From contig JABEVK010000008.1 of the NCBI GenBank assembly GCA_013044245.1, positions 1 through 41,638 on the forward strand: DNA of 41,638 bases, written 5' to 3'. This document shows positions 16,362-26,288 of this stretch, piece by piece. This DNA is from Spirochaetales bacterium. GTDB taxonomy: Bacteria; Spirochaetota; Spirochaetia; JABEVK01. Position numbers and translations under genes: made by a program. Positions within the stretch are counted from its first letter, which is position 1. Every line of letters begins with the position of its first letter. The notes beneath the pieces were generated by a model. That model made no database searches and was not told the DNA's origin. It saw only the letters and a list, made by a program, of their open reading frames with translations.

Positions 16362-17768
16362 TCACTGCTGCTTTTCGAGAATAGGGACTGGTTTTGGAAA
16401 GGCCAGTTTTCGGTCAGCTATGGTCAGGAGCAACACAAGCACACTGACCGCAATCAGTATTGTGGCTATCGTATGCAATCCAGCATCGTCTACCTTGGAT
16501 TCAAAAACGATTCCGGTGAGTGCTGAGGAACCAATCGAGCCAAGATAGCCAAACGTCCTCATAAGCCCTGCCGCCGTCCCTATCTGGTTTTCTGGGGCTT
16601 GCGAGTAAAGCGCCGTTTGATTGCCTACTGTGAACAGGCCCATGCTCATACCAAATACAAGCGTCACCAAGGCTATCAGGAAAATGGAGGACTGAGAATC
16701 CAGCAGAAGAAGCCCGACTGACCCTAGTATTAGTGTTATTCCGGTTAACACCAGCGGACCACGGACCAGATTTCGCCGTGATACCGGGAACGAAATCAGC
16801 GGAGCAATGACTGCCATAGGGAGGAGAGCAAGCCCCGTCTGCTCTGGAGTCAGGTGCCGCCCGGCCTCGAACCACTGACTTGCGCCATACATAACCCCGT
16901 AGACCACTAAACCCGAGAGCGCGAATCTGAGATAGGTCCTCGTCAACGCAAGGTTTGATGCCAAAATGCGAAGGTCAATGAACGGATGGGCAGCCCGAAG
17001 TTCCCAGAAAATGAACCCTATCAAGCCGATGACGGCGGTACCAAGCGTGATCCCTTGAAACTGAGGAAAAGAAAGTAGAAAGGAGAGAAGACTGGTAATC
17101 GAAGCGCCGAATAGCAGAATGCCTCCCACATCGACGCTGGACATAAGTTCGCGAAAACCACCTTTTACTTTCACTGGTTCATCTTGGGGAAGCCAAAGAT
17201 AGGTCAGAACAAAAGCGACCACTGCAACCGGAATGTTTATGAGGAACGTGCCACGCCATCCCGCCGAGCCCACGATTAAACCACCCAGAGGCAGTCCCAC
17301 GGCGGCAACTGCCATGCCGGTTATTGCCAGACCACCGAGCACTCCCCCTGGCGGCTGAAGCAACCCCGTCAGAGTAGCCCGTCGTTTGATAAGAAGCATT
17401 GCAGAGGGATAAGCTGATGAAGACCCCAGTCCAATAAAAACGCGGGCAAGAACGATCGCCGCGAAGCTGTGCCCGAGCCCTCCTATCAAGCCAGCAAGAA
17501 GGATGAAAATGATGCCAATGGCAAAAATGCGACGGGGACCAAACACTTCAGACAGTTTCCCCGCAACAGGTTGCCCAATTGCGCTGGCCAAATAGACTGC
17601 TGCGACCAAAGCGGCGGTACTACCCACCGAAACATGCAAATCTGCTGCGATGGGTACGAGCGCTGTGGCTATAAGAGAACTGTTGATAGGATTGAGAGTA
17701 CTGCCCAGATACAGTGGCAAGACAAACTTCCAAGGAAACGCTTTTTCTTGACCAGGAATTGAGTTCAT
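16362..17768 (-). CDS. MFS drug-efflux transporter (DHA2-like)
   Basis: LYLGSTLNPINSSLIATALVPIAADLHVSVGSTAALVAAVYLASAIGQPVAGKLSEVFGPRRIFAIGIIF; about 14 hydrophobic segments. Confidence 0.88.
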   Translation of the reverse strand: MNSIPGQEKAFPWKFVLPLYLGSTLNPINSSLIATALVPIAADLHVSVGSTAALVAAVYLASAIGQPVAGKLSEVFGPRRIFAIGIIFILLAGLIGGLGHSFAAIVLARVFIGLGSSSAYPSAMLLIKRRATLTGLLQPPGGVLGGLAITGMAVAAVGLPLGGLIVGSAGWRGTFLINIPVAVVAFVLTYLWLPQDEPVKVKGGFRELMSSVDVGGILLFGASITSLLSFLLSFPQFQGITLGTAVIGLIGFIFWELRAAHPFIDLRILASNLALTRTYLRFALSGLVVYGVMYGASQWFEAGRHLTPEQTGLALLPMAVIAPLISFPVSRRNLVRGPLVLTGITLILGSVGLLLLDSQSSIFLIALVTLVFGMSMGLFTVGNQTALYSQAPENQIGTAAGLMRTFGYLGSIGSSALTGIVFESKVDDAGLHTIATILIAVSVLVLLLTIADRKLAFPKPVPILEKQQ

Positions 17769-17810
17769 TTGATTACCTGCAAAAATATCTTGGCATACTG
17801 AAGATAGAAA

Positions 17811-18113
17811 TTACTCACCTTTGGCAACAGGGTCGTTCTGCCAGACCGCCGTATTAAAGATTCCAATGAGAAACAAGCCTACAATCGCCAGAGTTCCCGC
17901 AATAGGGAAAGGAACCGAGAATGTCGAACCCCAGACCACAAGCCAAAACCCTCCGAGTAGATTGACAGCACCCCAAATAACATTTACGAGAGCCGACGAT
18001 GGCTTTCCAAACGGAGTCTGATGTTTCGAGCCCACCCCGCCCTTCACAAGGTGAGGCACTCCATTTCCCAAGACAATCCCGGCAAAAAGAAAAACAACGT
18101 AACCAATTATCAT
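17811..18113 (-). CDS. Small conserved membrane protein
   Basis: MIIGYVVFLFAGIVLGNGVPHLVKGGVGSKHQTPFGKPSSALVNVIWGAVNLLGGFWLVVWG... Confidence 0.6.
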   Translation of the reverse strand: MIIGYVVFLFAGIVLGNGVPHLVKGGVGSKHQTPFGKPSSALVNVIWGAVNLLGGFWLVVWGSTFSVPFPIAGTLAIVGLFLIGIFNTAVWQNDPVAKGE

Positions 18114-18161
18114 AGATAGCTCCTATCAATCTGCATCAATTGCGGTCATACGACAGCAACT

Positions 18162-18740
18162 TTATTCCCGTGCACCAAGTGTCGAAATGAAACCCTTGAC
18201 GAGGAGCCGAAAGCTCTTGTCGCGGTCGCCCGACTTAAAAAAACCCACCTCTTCCAAGGAAACAAAACCGTGGACAAGGCTACGAAACCCACGCGCATAA
18301 TGGCTCTGGTCTTCCTCGGACAACCCATAGCGCTCCAACACTTGGTAGATAATTCTCGCCACTGCCATCCCCGCTTCTTTGACATTTGAATCAGCTGAAC
18401 CCGGAAACAAGAGCATGCTTTTGTAAAGTTCCGAATTTTCCAGAGCAAACTTTCGATAGGCTTCTGCGATTCTGAGGAGTGCTTCAGCCCCTGATTTGCC
18501 CACAGCCGCATCTCGGACAGCAACTTCAAGGCACTGAAGGGAAAAAGCTGCAACTTTTTCTTGCAGTTCCTTTATTCCGGAGAGGTGGTTGTACAACGAG
18601 GGTGGTCTGACACCCAGTTTTTCAGCGAGAAGATTGATGGTGAGATTTCCCAGACCAATCTCTCGAACGAGTTCAACGGCAGCGTCTCGAATCACATCCC
18701 CACCAAGGCGAAGTTTATTTCCCACAAATCTCCAATCCAA
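18162..18740 (-). CDS. TetR-family repressor (WHG-type C-terminal domain)
   Basis: DVIRDAAVELVREIGLGNLTINLLAEKLGVRPPSLYNHLSGIKELQEKVAAFSL; adjacent MFS gene. Confidence 0.88.
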   Translation of the reverse strand: MDWRFVGNKLRLGGDVIRDAAVELVREIGLGNLTINLLAEKLGVRPPSLYNHLSGIKELQEKVAAFSLQCLEVAVRDAAVGKSGAEALLRIAEAYRKFALENSELYKSMLLFPGSADSNVKEAGMAVARIIYQVLERYGLSEEDQSHYARGFRSLVHGFVSLEEVGFFKSGDRDKSFRLLVKGFISTLGARE

Positions 18741-18762
18741 TACTAATTGTAGTATATATTAG

Positions 18763-18777
18763 ACTAATCTAATTAGT
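18763..18777. promoter_or_regulatory. Putative TetR operator ACTAAT-cta-ATTAGT, with a second ACTAAT half at 18742
   Basis: Perfect 6-3-6 palindrome in the tetR/imuA intergenic region. Confidence 0.55.
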
Positions 18778-18820
18778 TTGACAAGACTAACCGCTAAGGG
18801 GACCAATGAACCCCCAGCTC

Positions 18821-18850
18821 TTGACGATTAACTAGTCAAATGTTTAGTAT
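18821..18850 (+). promoter_or_regulatory. Candidate imuA promoter overlapped by a dyad TTGAC-N9-GTCAA
   Basis: TTGACG, 18-bp spacer, TAGTAT; the dyad TTGACGATTAACTAGTCAA (18821-18839) overlays the -35. Confidence 0.45.
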
Positions 18851-18856
18851 ATTCTC

Positions 18857-19456
18857 ATGCACGACCTGGCTTGCGTTCAGAAAGCCTCCAGCCTCCTTCG
18901 TCCCGTTGACGATTTACCTGACGTTCTGACGCTCGACCGTATGCGTGCTAGACTCACCGAAGTTTCAACCAGCACATCGGGAGGGGGTCTGAGCGCCCTG
19001 GCCCCTGTCCTTCTGGTGGCCCAGAAAAACGGACATCTGACTGGGTGGGTCGAAGCTGGCCCAACAATCTTCTTTCCGCCTGATCTGTCCTTTTTGGGGG
19101 TGGACACGTCGGCCATCGTTGTCGCGATGATCCGCCCTGACGAAGCCCTTCTTGCGGCAGACTGGCTGTGCCGCTCTGGGGCGTTCGGTGTGCTCATTAT
19201 CGACAACCCACCAACCCTGGTCAGCGAATCAGCCCTAGGACGGTTGGCAAGGTTAGCTGAAAACCACGATGTAGCCTTAGTCTTTCTCACCCGCAAAACT
19301 CCCGACACCCCGTCGCTGGGCTCTTTAATTTCTTTGCGGATTGCCGTCGATCGTCAGCCCGACGATCGGGTGGTAGCGACCATTCTTCGCGATCGAAGGT
19401 ACCATTCCCATAACCGACAGAGGTGGGATTTATATGGCCCGCATATCTTGTTTTAA
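18857..19456 (+). CDS. imuA: ImuA-like RecA-fold translesion accessory protein
   Basis: Position upstream of imuB-dnaE2; SALAPVLLVAQKNGHLTGWVEAG..VDTSAIVVAMIRPDEALLAADWLCRSGAFGVLIIDNPP..GPHILF. Confidence 0.78.
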   Translation: MHDLACVQKASSLLRPVDDLPDVLTLDRMRARLTEVSTSTSGGGLSALAPVLLVAQKNGHLTGWVEAGPTIFFPPDLSFLGVDTSAIVVAMIRPDEALLAADWLCRSGAFGVLIIDNPPTLVSESALGRLARLAENHDVALVFLTRKTPDTPSLGSLISLRIAVDRQPDDRVVATILRDRRYHSHNRQRWDLYGPHILF

Positions 19457-20852
19457 TATCCCGTCGCTTCCTTTGCAGATTGCTCTGCAACGGTATCCTC
19501 CAGGCCAGATCCCTGTGGCACTGGTTAAAGATGACAGGCCCTCGAGCCCTCTGCTCCAGCTCAACCGTGAGGCACGACGCCAAGGACTTCGGCCCACGAT
19601 GAGGTACGGCGAGGCGCTGGCCTTGGTTCCAGACCTCAAAGCCGAGGTAGTTTCACACACCGACCTCGAAGAAGCTGAAAAAGAAATCTTTCGAGTTTTG
19701 TCACGCTGGAGCCCTAGCATCGAGCCTTGCCCTATCGAACGGGGAACCTTCTGGTTGGACCCTTGTGGTCTTTCGGGTCTTTTTGGAACAGAAGTCCAAT
19801 GGGCTCGTTCGGTGGTGTCAGCGCTGGGAACACGCCGATACCGTGCGCATTTTGCCATCGGAAGTTCGCGAGGGGGAACCTTCGTTTTAGCGAGAACCCA
19901 ACAGGAGTCCCTGACGAAGTCTGCCACCGAAGAGCGCAGAGCGTGGAACCTAGCTTCATTAGCTTTACTCCCCTTGAGCCCAACCGATCGACGTCGAATG
20001 AAGCGACTCGGCATCCGCAGTCTTGGGGACCTTGCCAAGCTCAATCCCGCCGAACTTCTGAGACGGTTTGATCCTGCACTCGTCTCGGTTCTGAACGAGA
20101 TGAGTACTACCGATAACCTTCCTCTTCAACCGATCGCTTTAGAACGACCCAAGCTGGTGCGCTGTCGCTTCGAACCCGCCGAGTCTCAGGTCGAACGGAT
20201 GCTCCAAGCCATCGTGACGCTACTAGAACCCGAGCTTGAGCGGCTCCGGCATCGAGGTCAGCTTATGTCGGAACTGAAGCTTCTCTTCGTAGCAGAATCG
20301 TCCCTGGAGCCCGAAGTGCTTCGCCCGGCGACTCCCAGCTCTGAGCTCAAGCTTTGGAAGCGTTTTTTAAACCTGCGTCTTGCTGAAAAAGAATTTTCTT
20401 CGGCTATCACAGAAGTCCGACTCTTATGGTCCGAAGCTCCGCTTCCCTCTGTTTCTGAAGATCTGTTCTTGGTTCCCGACCGTGATCTCAAAAAAGGAGA
20501 ACAGGCCCTAGCCCTGATTCGGGCCAAATGGGGGAACGCTTGCGTACTCCATGCCGTACCTGCCGACAGTCACGTCCCTGAGCTCTCGTTTCGTTGGGAA
20601 CCTGTCGAAAAGCTAAGCCCTCCGAATCCGCAAGAGCCTCAAGCTAAGGCTTCCGTACGACGCCTGTTTAGGTCACCTCAACCAGGGGATCCTGCTGGAC
20701 GACCCATCAGCCCTCCACTTCGGCTAACGCAGACGTTAGCCAGCGTGACCATCGATCGCGAATACTTTTTTCTGCGTCATGGCCGGCAAATCGTGTGGAT
20801 CACCAAAGACCTCAAGACCAACGAAACCACGATCCTGGGAGTCCTCGACTGA
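19434..20852 (+). CDS. imuB: ImuB, Y-family polymerase-like protein
   Basis: MARISCFNIPSLPLQIALQRYPPGQIPVALVKDDRPSSPLLQLNREARRQGLRPTMRYGEALALVPDLK...; RLGIRSLGDLAKLNPAELLRRF. Confidence 0.87.
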   Translation: MARISCFNIPSLPLQIALQRYPPGQIPVALVKDDRPSSPLLQLNREARRQGLRPTMRYGEALALVPDLKAEVVSHTDLEEAEKEIFRVLSRWSPSIEPCPIERGTFWLDPCGLSGLFGTEVQWARSVVSALGTRRYRAHFAIGSSRGGTFVLARTQQESLTKSATEERRAWNLASLALLPLSPTDRRRMKRLGIRSLGDLAKLNPAELLRRFDPALVSVLNEMSTTDNLPLQPIALERPKLVRCRFEPAESQVERMLQAIVTLLEPELERLRHRGQLMSELKLLFVAESSLEPEVLRPATPSSELKLWKRFLNLRLAEKEFSSAITEVRLLWSEAPLPSVSEDLFLVPDRDLKKGEQALALIRAKWGNACVLHAVPADSHVPELSFRWEPVEKLSPPNPQEPQAKASVRRLFRSPQPGDPAGRPISPPLRLTQTLASVTIDREYFFLRHGRQIVWITKDLKTNETTILGVLD

Positions 20853-23800
20853 TGCCTACCCCCGCGTATTCGGCGCTTTGGTGCAAATCGAATTATTCGT
20901 TTCTGGAAGGAGCCAGTCATCCCGAAGAACTCATCAAAACGGCGGCTGACTTAGGCTTGAAAGCCCTAGCTCTCACCGATCGTAACGGCGTTTATGGTGT
21001 GGTACGTGCCCACGAAGCGGCCAAGCAGATTCCCTTTCCCCTCATCATCGGAGCAGAACTCGGCGTGTCACCCCACTACAACCTGATGCTCTTGGCAACA
21101 AGCCGCCAAGGGTATGCGAACCTTTGTTCGTTGATCACTCTGGGGCACCACCAACAGCCCAAGGGGCAATTTGCTTTGACCGCCGCTCAGATGGCGGCCC
21201 ACCTTGCCAACAAGTCGCCTGAGCTGGTTGCGCTTTGGCACCCCCGGGTGCTGGGAGTCGATCTCTCGGCAGAGCTTTCCCCCTTTGCCGAGGTGTTTCA
21301 CAAAAGTCTCTATTTGGTCGCCAGTCGCCATCGCTGGGTCGAGGACCATAGGCGGGAACGGGATGTTGTGCGCTACGCCGAGAGCTTCAACCTTCCCATC
21401 GTTGCCGCCCCTGAAGTGTTGTACCATACCCCGGCCCGTCAGGAACTCCAGGATGTTATGACCTCGATTCGGCACGGTGTTCGGCTGGCGGAAGCAGGCA
21501 CGAAACTCCGTCCCAACGCAGAGCATGCTCTCAAACACCCCGCAGATTTCGCCTCGCTGTACAACGACCGTCCGCAGTGGGTCCGTACAACTCTCGAAAT
21601 CACCGAACGCTGTCAGTTCAGCCTTTCTGAAATCCAATATTTGTACCCTGAAGAAGGTGTCCCTGACGGGTATTCCACGTCAGGGTGGGTTCGCCACCTT
21701 ACCTTTCAAGGGGCACGCCAACGTTATCCCCAAGGCATCCCCCAACAGGTCAAGGCTCAACTCGAGAAAGAACTGCAAATCATCGAACAGCTCCAGTATG
21801 CCGGTTACTTTCTAACCATGTGGGAGATCGTCGAGTTCTGCCGGCAGAACGGCATTCTCTGCCAAGGCCGAGGGTCTGCGGCCAACTCGGCGGTCTGTTA
21901 TTGTCTGAGCATTACGGCCATCGACCCGGTAGCTATGGATCTTCTATTTGAAAGGTTTCTTTCGCTGGAGCGGAACGAGCCCCCCGACATCGACCTCGAC
22001 ATCGAACACAACCGTCGCGAAGAGGTGATTCAGCACATGTACGCCAAGTACGGTCGGCACCGTGCCGCCATGGTTGCCAACGTGGTTCGCTACCGAAGCC
22101 GTTCGGCGCTTCGTGAAGTGGGAAAAGTTCTGGGGTTTTCAGAGGTGGACCTTGATCGCAGTTCGAAGCTTCTTTCGCATCACGACGAAGGCATAGTGGG
22201 TGCTACCCAGGATGCGGGTATGGACCCGGATAATCCGACCAACCAGCGGCTGTTCCGCTTAGCTAACCAGCTTCGCGGCTTTCCTCGGCACCTCTCGATT
22301 CACCCAGGCGGTTTTCTTTTGGGGAGCGAACCTCTTGAAAGAATCGTTCCCGTCGAAGCCGCGACGATGAAAGGTCGAACCATCATTCAATGGGACAAGG
22401 TCGACGTCGAGGCTATGAACCTGTTCAAGGTCGACCTTTTGGGCTTAGGGGCCTTAACACACCTCGATTACGCCTTCCGTTTACTCAAAAAGGCCTATAG
22501 GATCGACCTGGATATGGCCAAGATCCCAGCCAAGGACGAAAAGGTTTTCCAGATGATCCAACACGCCGACACAGTGGGGGTGTTTCAGATCGAAAGCCGG
22601 GCTCAGATGTCTATGCTCCCCCGGTTAAAACCCCAAACCTACTACGACTTGGTTGTTGAAATCAGTCTCGTCAGACCGGGACCCATTACCGGCGGGATGG
22701 TTCACCCGTACCTACGTCGGCGCAACGGCGAAGAAGAAGTCACCTACCCCCACCCTTGTCTTAAATCCGTGCTGGCCAAGACGCTAGGGGTTCCTTTGTT
22801 TCAAGAACAAGTCATGAAACTGGCCGTTGTGGCGGCCGACTACACTCCCGGCGAAGCCGATCAACTGCGCCGCGATATGGCCGCCTGGAAATCCACAGGC
22901 CGTATCGAAGAACATCACGAACGGTTGGTCCGGGGAATGCTCGTCAAAGGCATTCAACCCGATTTTGCCGAGCGCGTCTTTCAGCAAATCAAGGGCTTTG
23001 GAGAATACGGCTTCCCTGAAAGTCATGCCGCCAGCTTTGCCCTGATTGCCTGGGCGACGGCCTGGATCAAATACCATTTTCCCGACGTGTTCGCGTGTGC
23101 CCTTCTCAATGCCTGGCCGATGGGCTTCTACGCCCCCGGAACCATTATGGCGGACGCTAAACGCCACGGAGTTCCCGTCAGGCCGGTTGACCTGAGGTTC
23201 AGTGACTGGGAATGCACCCTCGAGGACACAAAAGAAGGCCCTTTCGCCCTCAGGATTGGCTTTTGTTACATCCAAGGTCTGATGAGGAGCGAGCTAGAAC
23301 AAATCCTCGCCGTTCGTAGGCAGGGTAAAGCGAAAACTCTTGCAGACTGGAAAGCTCAAGCCCAAGTCTCGGTGGCCACATGGGAACGGATCGCTGTAGC
23401 TGGCGCCCTGAGGTCCTTTGATCAGAACCGCAGGAATATTTTGTGGGCTATGCTGAAAGACGGCCCAGGGGACCCCTTACCGCTTCCTGAGCCCCCCTCC
23501 CACGAGTTTGCCAAGTTTGGTGTTGAAGAGTCCGTGTATTGGGATCATGAGTCAACCGGGTTTAGCCCCACCGCACACCTTTTAGCCTGCCGGCGATCTC
23601 AGCTAGAGTCCTGGGGCTGTCGGTCAGCCAAAGACGTCGCCGCGATGGAAAAGGGAAGCACTCGTTATGTCGGGGTGGTGATCTGCCGTCAGCGCCCAGG
23701 TAACGCCAAAGGGGTACTGTTTATGACGCTCGAAGATGAAACGGGAACTGTCAACGTGGTCGTTTGGGAAAAAACTTGGATCAAATATCGCAAGGTCATT

Positions 23801-23941
23801 TTGACCTCGTTTCTTATCGGCGTTGAGGGTCCTGTTCAGAACGAACAGGGTGTGGTGCACGTCATGGCCCGACGTCTGTGGGCTCCCGAGGGCGTACTAG
23901 CACCGAACGGGGGACCAAAACACGGGCACGATTTTCGGTAA
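20852..23941 (+). CDS. dnaE2: Error-prone DNA polymerase III alpha subunit DnaE2
   Basis: MPTPAYSALWCKSNYSFLEGASHPEELIKTAADLGLKALALTDRNGVYG; GRGSAANSAVCYCLSITAIDP; PPDIDLDIEHNRREEVIQHMYAKYGR; translationally coupled TGATG. Confidence 0.95.
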   Translation: MPTPAYSALWCKSNYSFLEGASHPEELIKTAADLGLKALALTDRNGVYGVVRAHEAAKQIPFPLIIGAELGVSPHYNLMLLATSRQGYANLCSLITLGHHQQPKGQFALTAAQMAAHLANKSPELVALWHPRVLGVDLSAELSPFAEVFHKSLYLVASRHRWVEDHRRERDVVRYAESFNLPIVAAPEVLYHTPARQELQDVMTSIRHGVRLAEAGTKLRPNAEHALKHPADFASLYNDRPQWVRTTLEITERCQFSLSEIQYLYPEEGVPDGYSTSGWVRHLTFQGARQRYPQGIPQQVKAQLEKELQIIEQLQYAGYFLTMWEIVEFCRQNGILCQGRGSAANSAVCYCLSITAIDPVAMDLLFERFLSLERNEPPDIDLDIEHNRREEVIQHMYAKYGRHRAAMVANVVRYRSRSALREVGKVLGFSEVDLDRSSKLLSHHDEGIVGATQDAGMDPDNPTNQRLFRLANQLRGFPRHLSIHPGGFLLGSEPLERIVPVEAATMKGRTIIQWDKVDVEAMNLFKVDLLGLGALTHLDYAFRLLKKAYRIDLDMAKIPAKDEKVFQMIQHADTVGVFQIESRAQMSMLPRLKPQTYYDLVVEISLVRPGPITGGMVHPYLRRRNGEEEVTYPHPCLKSVLAKTLGVPLFQEQVMKLAVVAADYTPGEADQLRRDMAAWKSTGRIEEHHERLVRGMLVKGIQPDFAERVFQQIKGFGEYGFPESHAASFALIAWATAWIKYHFPDVFACALLNAWPMGFYAPGTIMADAKRHGVPVRPVDLRFSDWECTLEDTKEGPFALRIGFCYIQGLMRSELEQILAVRRQGKAKTLADWKAQAQVSVATWERIAVAGALRSFDQNRRNILWAMLKDGPGDPLPLPEPPSHEFAKFGVEESVYWDHESTGFSPTAHLLACRRSQLESWGCRSAKDVAAMEKGSTRYVGVVICRQRPGNAKGVLFMTLEDETGTVNVVVWEKTWIKYRKVILTSFLIGVEGPVQNEQGVVHVMARRLWAPEGVLAPNGGPKHGHDFR

Positions 23942-23958
23942 CGTTGATTCTGCCCTGA

Positions 23959-24945
23959 CTACCAGAGCTGATGGACTAATGGGCGGACATCGCTGTTGTA
24001 GATTTCCCGTACCGCCACCATTTCGGCGTCCGTCAGGGGACGTAACTCTGAAGCGGCTAGGTTGCTAACCACCTGCTCGGGTCGAGAGGCACCAGGGATG
24101 ACCAGAGAAACCTCAGGATGCCTAAGAATCCAGCGCAACGCCCAAGCCGCAAGACTCGGTTGAGCCGGAAAGACAGCCTTAAGCTTTTCTACAACTCTAA
24201 GCCCTGTTTCGTAATCGACCCCAGCAAAGGTTTCACCTTTATCGAAGGCGGCTCCCTGACGGTTAAAGTTGCGGTGATCATCGGCACCAAAGGTGCTCTT
24301 GGTACTGAACTTGCCCGTTAACAGCCCACTAGCCAAAGGAACACGCGCGAGGATTCCCACGTCTTTTTCTCGCGCCAAGGCAAAGAAGCGGTCGGAGGGT
24401 CGCTGGCGGAGCATGTTGAAAATGATTTGAACGGTCGTGACATTGTCGTACTCGACGGCTTTCATCGCCTCTTCTACCTTTTCAACACTGACTCCCAAGT
24501 TTCGAATTTTGCCTTTGGCTTTAAGACGGTCGAACAAATCAAAAATTTCGGGACGATAGAAAACTTCGGTCGGTGGGCAATGGAGCTGGATAAGATCGAT
24601 GGTTTCGACACCAAGACGCCTCAGGCTGTCGTCGACGTACTGCTCCAGCACTTCCGGCGTGTAGCCTGCTGAAACATGAGGTTGAATGCGCCGGCCACAC
24701 TTGGTCGCAACAAGTACCTTTCCTTGGGCTTTTCGGATGACTCGCCCTACAGCCTTTTCGGATTCACCATCCGAATACACATCAGCGGTATCGAGAAAAT
24801 TCACGCCGCGGTCAATGGCTTCGTCAAGAATACGTTCGGCGAGGTTGTGATCAAAGGGCTGACCCCAAACACCACCCACCTGCCAAGTACCCAGACCAAT
24901 TTCATGAACCATGAACCCGGTTTTTCCTAAACGTCGTGTTTGCAT
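23959..24945 (-). CDS. Aldo/keto reductase
   Basis: MQTRRLGKTGFMVHEIGLGTWQVGGVWGQ..GVNFLDTADVYSDGESEKAVGRVIR..VATKCGRR. Confidence 0.92.
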   Translation of the reverse strand: MQTRRLGKTGFMVHEIGLGTWQVGGVWGQPFDHNLAERILDEAIDRGVNFLDTADVYSDGESEKAVGRVIRKAQGKVLVATKCGRRIQPHVSAGYTPEVLEQYVDDSLRRLGVETIDLIQLHCPPTEVFYRPEIFDLFDRLKAKGKIRNLGVSVEKVEEAMKAVEYDNVTTVQIIFNMLRQRPSDRFFALAREKDVGILARVPLASGLLTGKFSTKSTFGADDHRNFNRQGAAFDKGETFAGVDYETGLRVVEKLKAVFPAQPSLAAWALRWILRHPEVSLVIPGASRPEQVVSNLAASELRPLTDAEMVAVREIYNSDVRPLVHQLW

Positions 24946-25004
24946 GCGGGGCCGCCTCCTAAGTTATTGAATTTAACGTTACTCAAAAGACGGCCTCGGG
25001 ACAA

Positions 25005-25018
25005 GGTGTAACTTATAC
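25005..25018. repeat. Left arm of 14-bp inverted repeat bracketing fba (GGTGTAACTTATAC)
   Basis: Exact reverse complement at 26149-26162. Confidence 0.8.
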
Positions 25019-25029
25019 TGATGCAGTTT

Positions 25030-26118
25030 CTACGCTATCGTCACGCCCGGGTTCAAGTAGACATCTTGAATCGTACGGAGAAGTGCAGCACCTTCGGCCA
25101 TCGGGCGCTGAAAGGCTTTACGACCGCTGATCAGGCCCATACCGCCCGCACGTTTGTTGACGACTGCTGTAAAGACAGCTTCGGCAAGGTCAGAATCACC
25201 AGAACTCGCGCCACCCGAGTTGATCAAGCCTGAACGGCCCATATAGCCATTGAGGACCTGGTAGCGTGTCAGGTCTATAGGGTGATCGGTCGCTAATTCG
25301 GTGTACATCCGTTCATCGAGCTTTCCATAGCTGGAACTGCCGGTGTTGAGAGCCTTGAACCCACCGTTTGTGACAGGAAGCTTTTGTTTGACGATGTCAG
25401 CTTGAATCGTCACCCCTAAGTGATTGGCCTGTCCTGTCAGGTCGGCCGAGGTCTCGTGGTTCACTCCCGCCACTTTGAAAGCCGAGTTCCTTGTATAGCA
25501 CCACAACACTGTGGCCATGCCCAATTCATGAGCGTGGGCAAAAGCTTCGGCGATCTCGACAATCTGACGATCGCTTTCTTCAGAGCCAAAGTACACGGTG
25601 GCGCCAACTGCGACGGCTCCCATGTTCCAGGCTTCCTTGACCGTACCAAAAAGGATCTGGTCATGCTTGTTGGGGTAAGTCAACAACTCGTTGTGGTTGA
25701 TTTTGACAAGGAACGGAATCTTGTGAGCGTATTTACGCGCCACGGCGCCCAGGACACCAAAGGTCGAGGCCACGGCATTGCACCCACCTTCGATGGCTAA
25801 TTTAACGATGTTCTCAGGGTCAAAATACGCCGGGTTCTTAGCGAAGGAAGCCCCAGCGGAATGCTCGATGCCTTGGTCTACCGGGAGGATCGAAACATAA
25901 CCGGTCCCGGCAAGCCGACCGGTGTGAAAAATTTGGCTCAGACTTCGCAGAACCTGGGGAGACCTATCAGAAATCGACCACACGTCGTTAATAAAGTTTG
26001 GCCCAGGAATATGAAGCCCCGAAGCGGGTACCTTAGCTTTGTACTGAAGAAGTTCTTGAGCCTTAGCACCAAGATGTTTCGAAATAGCATCGAGAGAAAG
26101 AGCGGGGGAATCTGCCAT
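25030..26118 (-). CDS. fbaB: Class I (DhnA/FbaB-type) fructose-bisphosphate aldolase
   Basis: [117 protein letters not shown]. Confidence 0.93.
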   Translation of the reverse strand: MADSPALSLDAISKHLGAKAQELLQYKAKVPASGLHIPGPNFINDVWSISDRSPQVLRSLSQIFHTGRLAGTGYVSILPVDQGIEHSAGASFAKNPAYFDPENIVKLAIEGGCNAVASTFGVLGAVARKYAHKIPFLVKINHNELLTYPNKHDQILFGTVKEAWNMGAVAVGATVYFGSEESDRQIVEIAEAFAHAHELGMATVLWCYTRNSAFKVAGVNHETSADLTGQANHLGVTIQADIVKQKLPVTNGGFKALNTGSSSYGKLDERMYTELATDHPIDLTRYQVLNGYMGRSGLINSGGASSGDSDLAEAVFTAVVNKRAGGMGLISGRKAFQRPMAEGAALLRTIQDVYLNPGVTIA

Positions 26119-26148
26119 GGTGGCCTCCTAAAGACGAATTTCGCCTTT

Positions 26149-26162
26149 GTATAAGTTACACC
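26149..26162. repeat. Right arm of 14-bp inverted repeat bracketing fba (GTATAAGTTACACC)
   Basis: Exact reverse complement at 25005-25018. Confidence 0.8.
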
Positions 26163-26288
26163 CTAAACTACTGAAAGCCAAACGGGATACCGCCCGCTCC
26201 GGAAATTGACCACAAAATCTCGAACTTTTGAGTTTTTGCTTCTTTGGCCGAATTCGCATTAAGTTTCTTCAGGATGACAACAGTTATG

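Noticed and set aside
21068-21637. 189-aa minus-strand ORF inside dnaE2
   Set aside because: Antisense to the conserved PHP/polymerase domain of DnaE2
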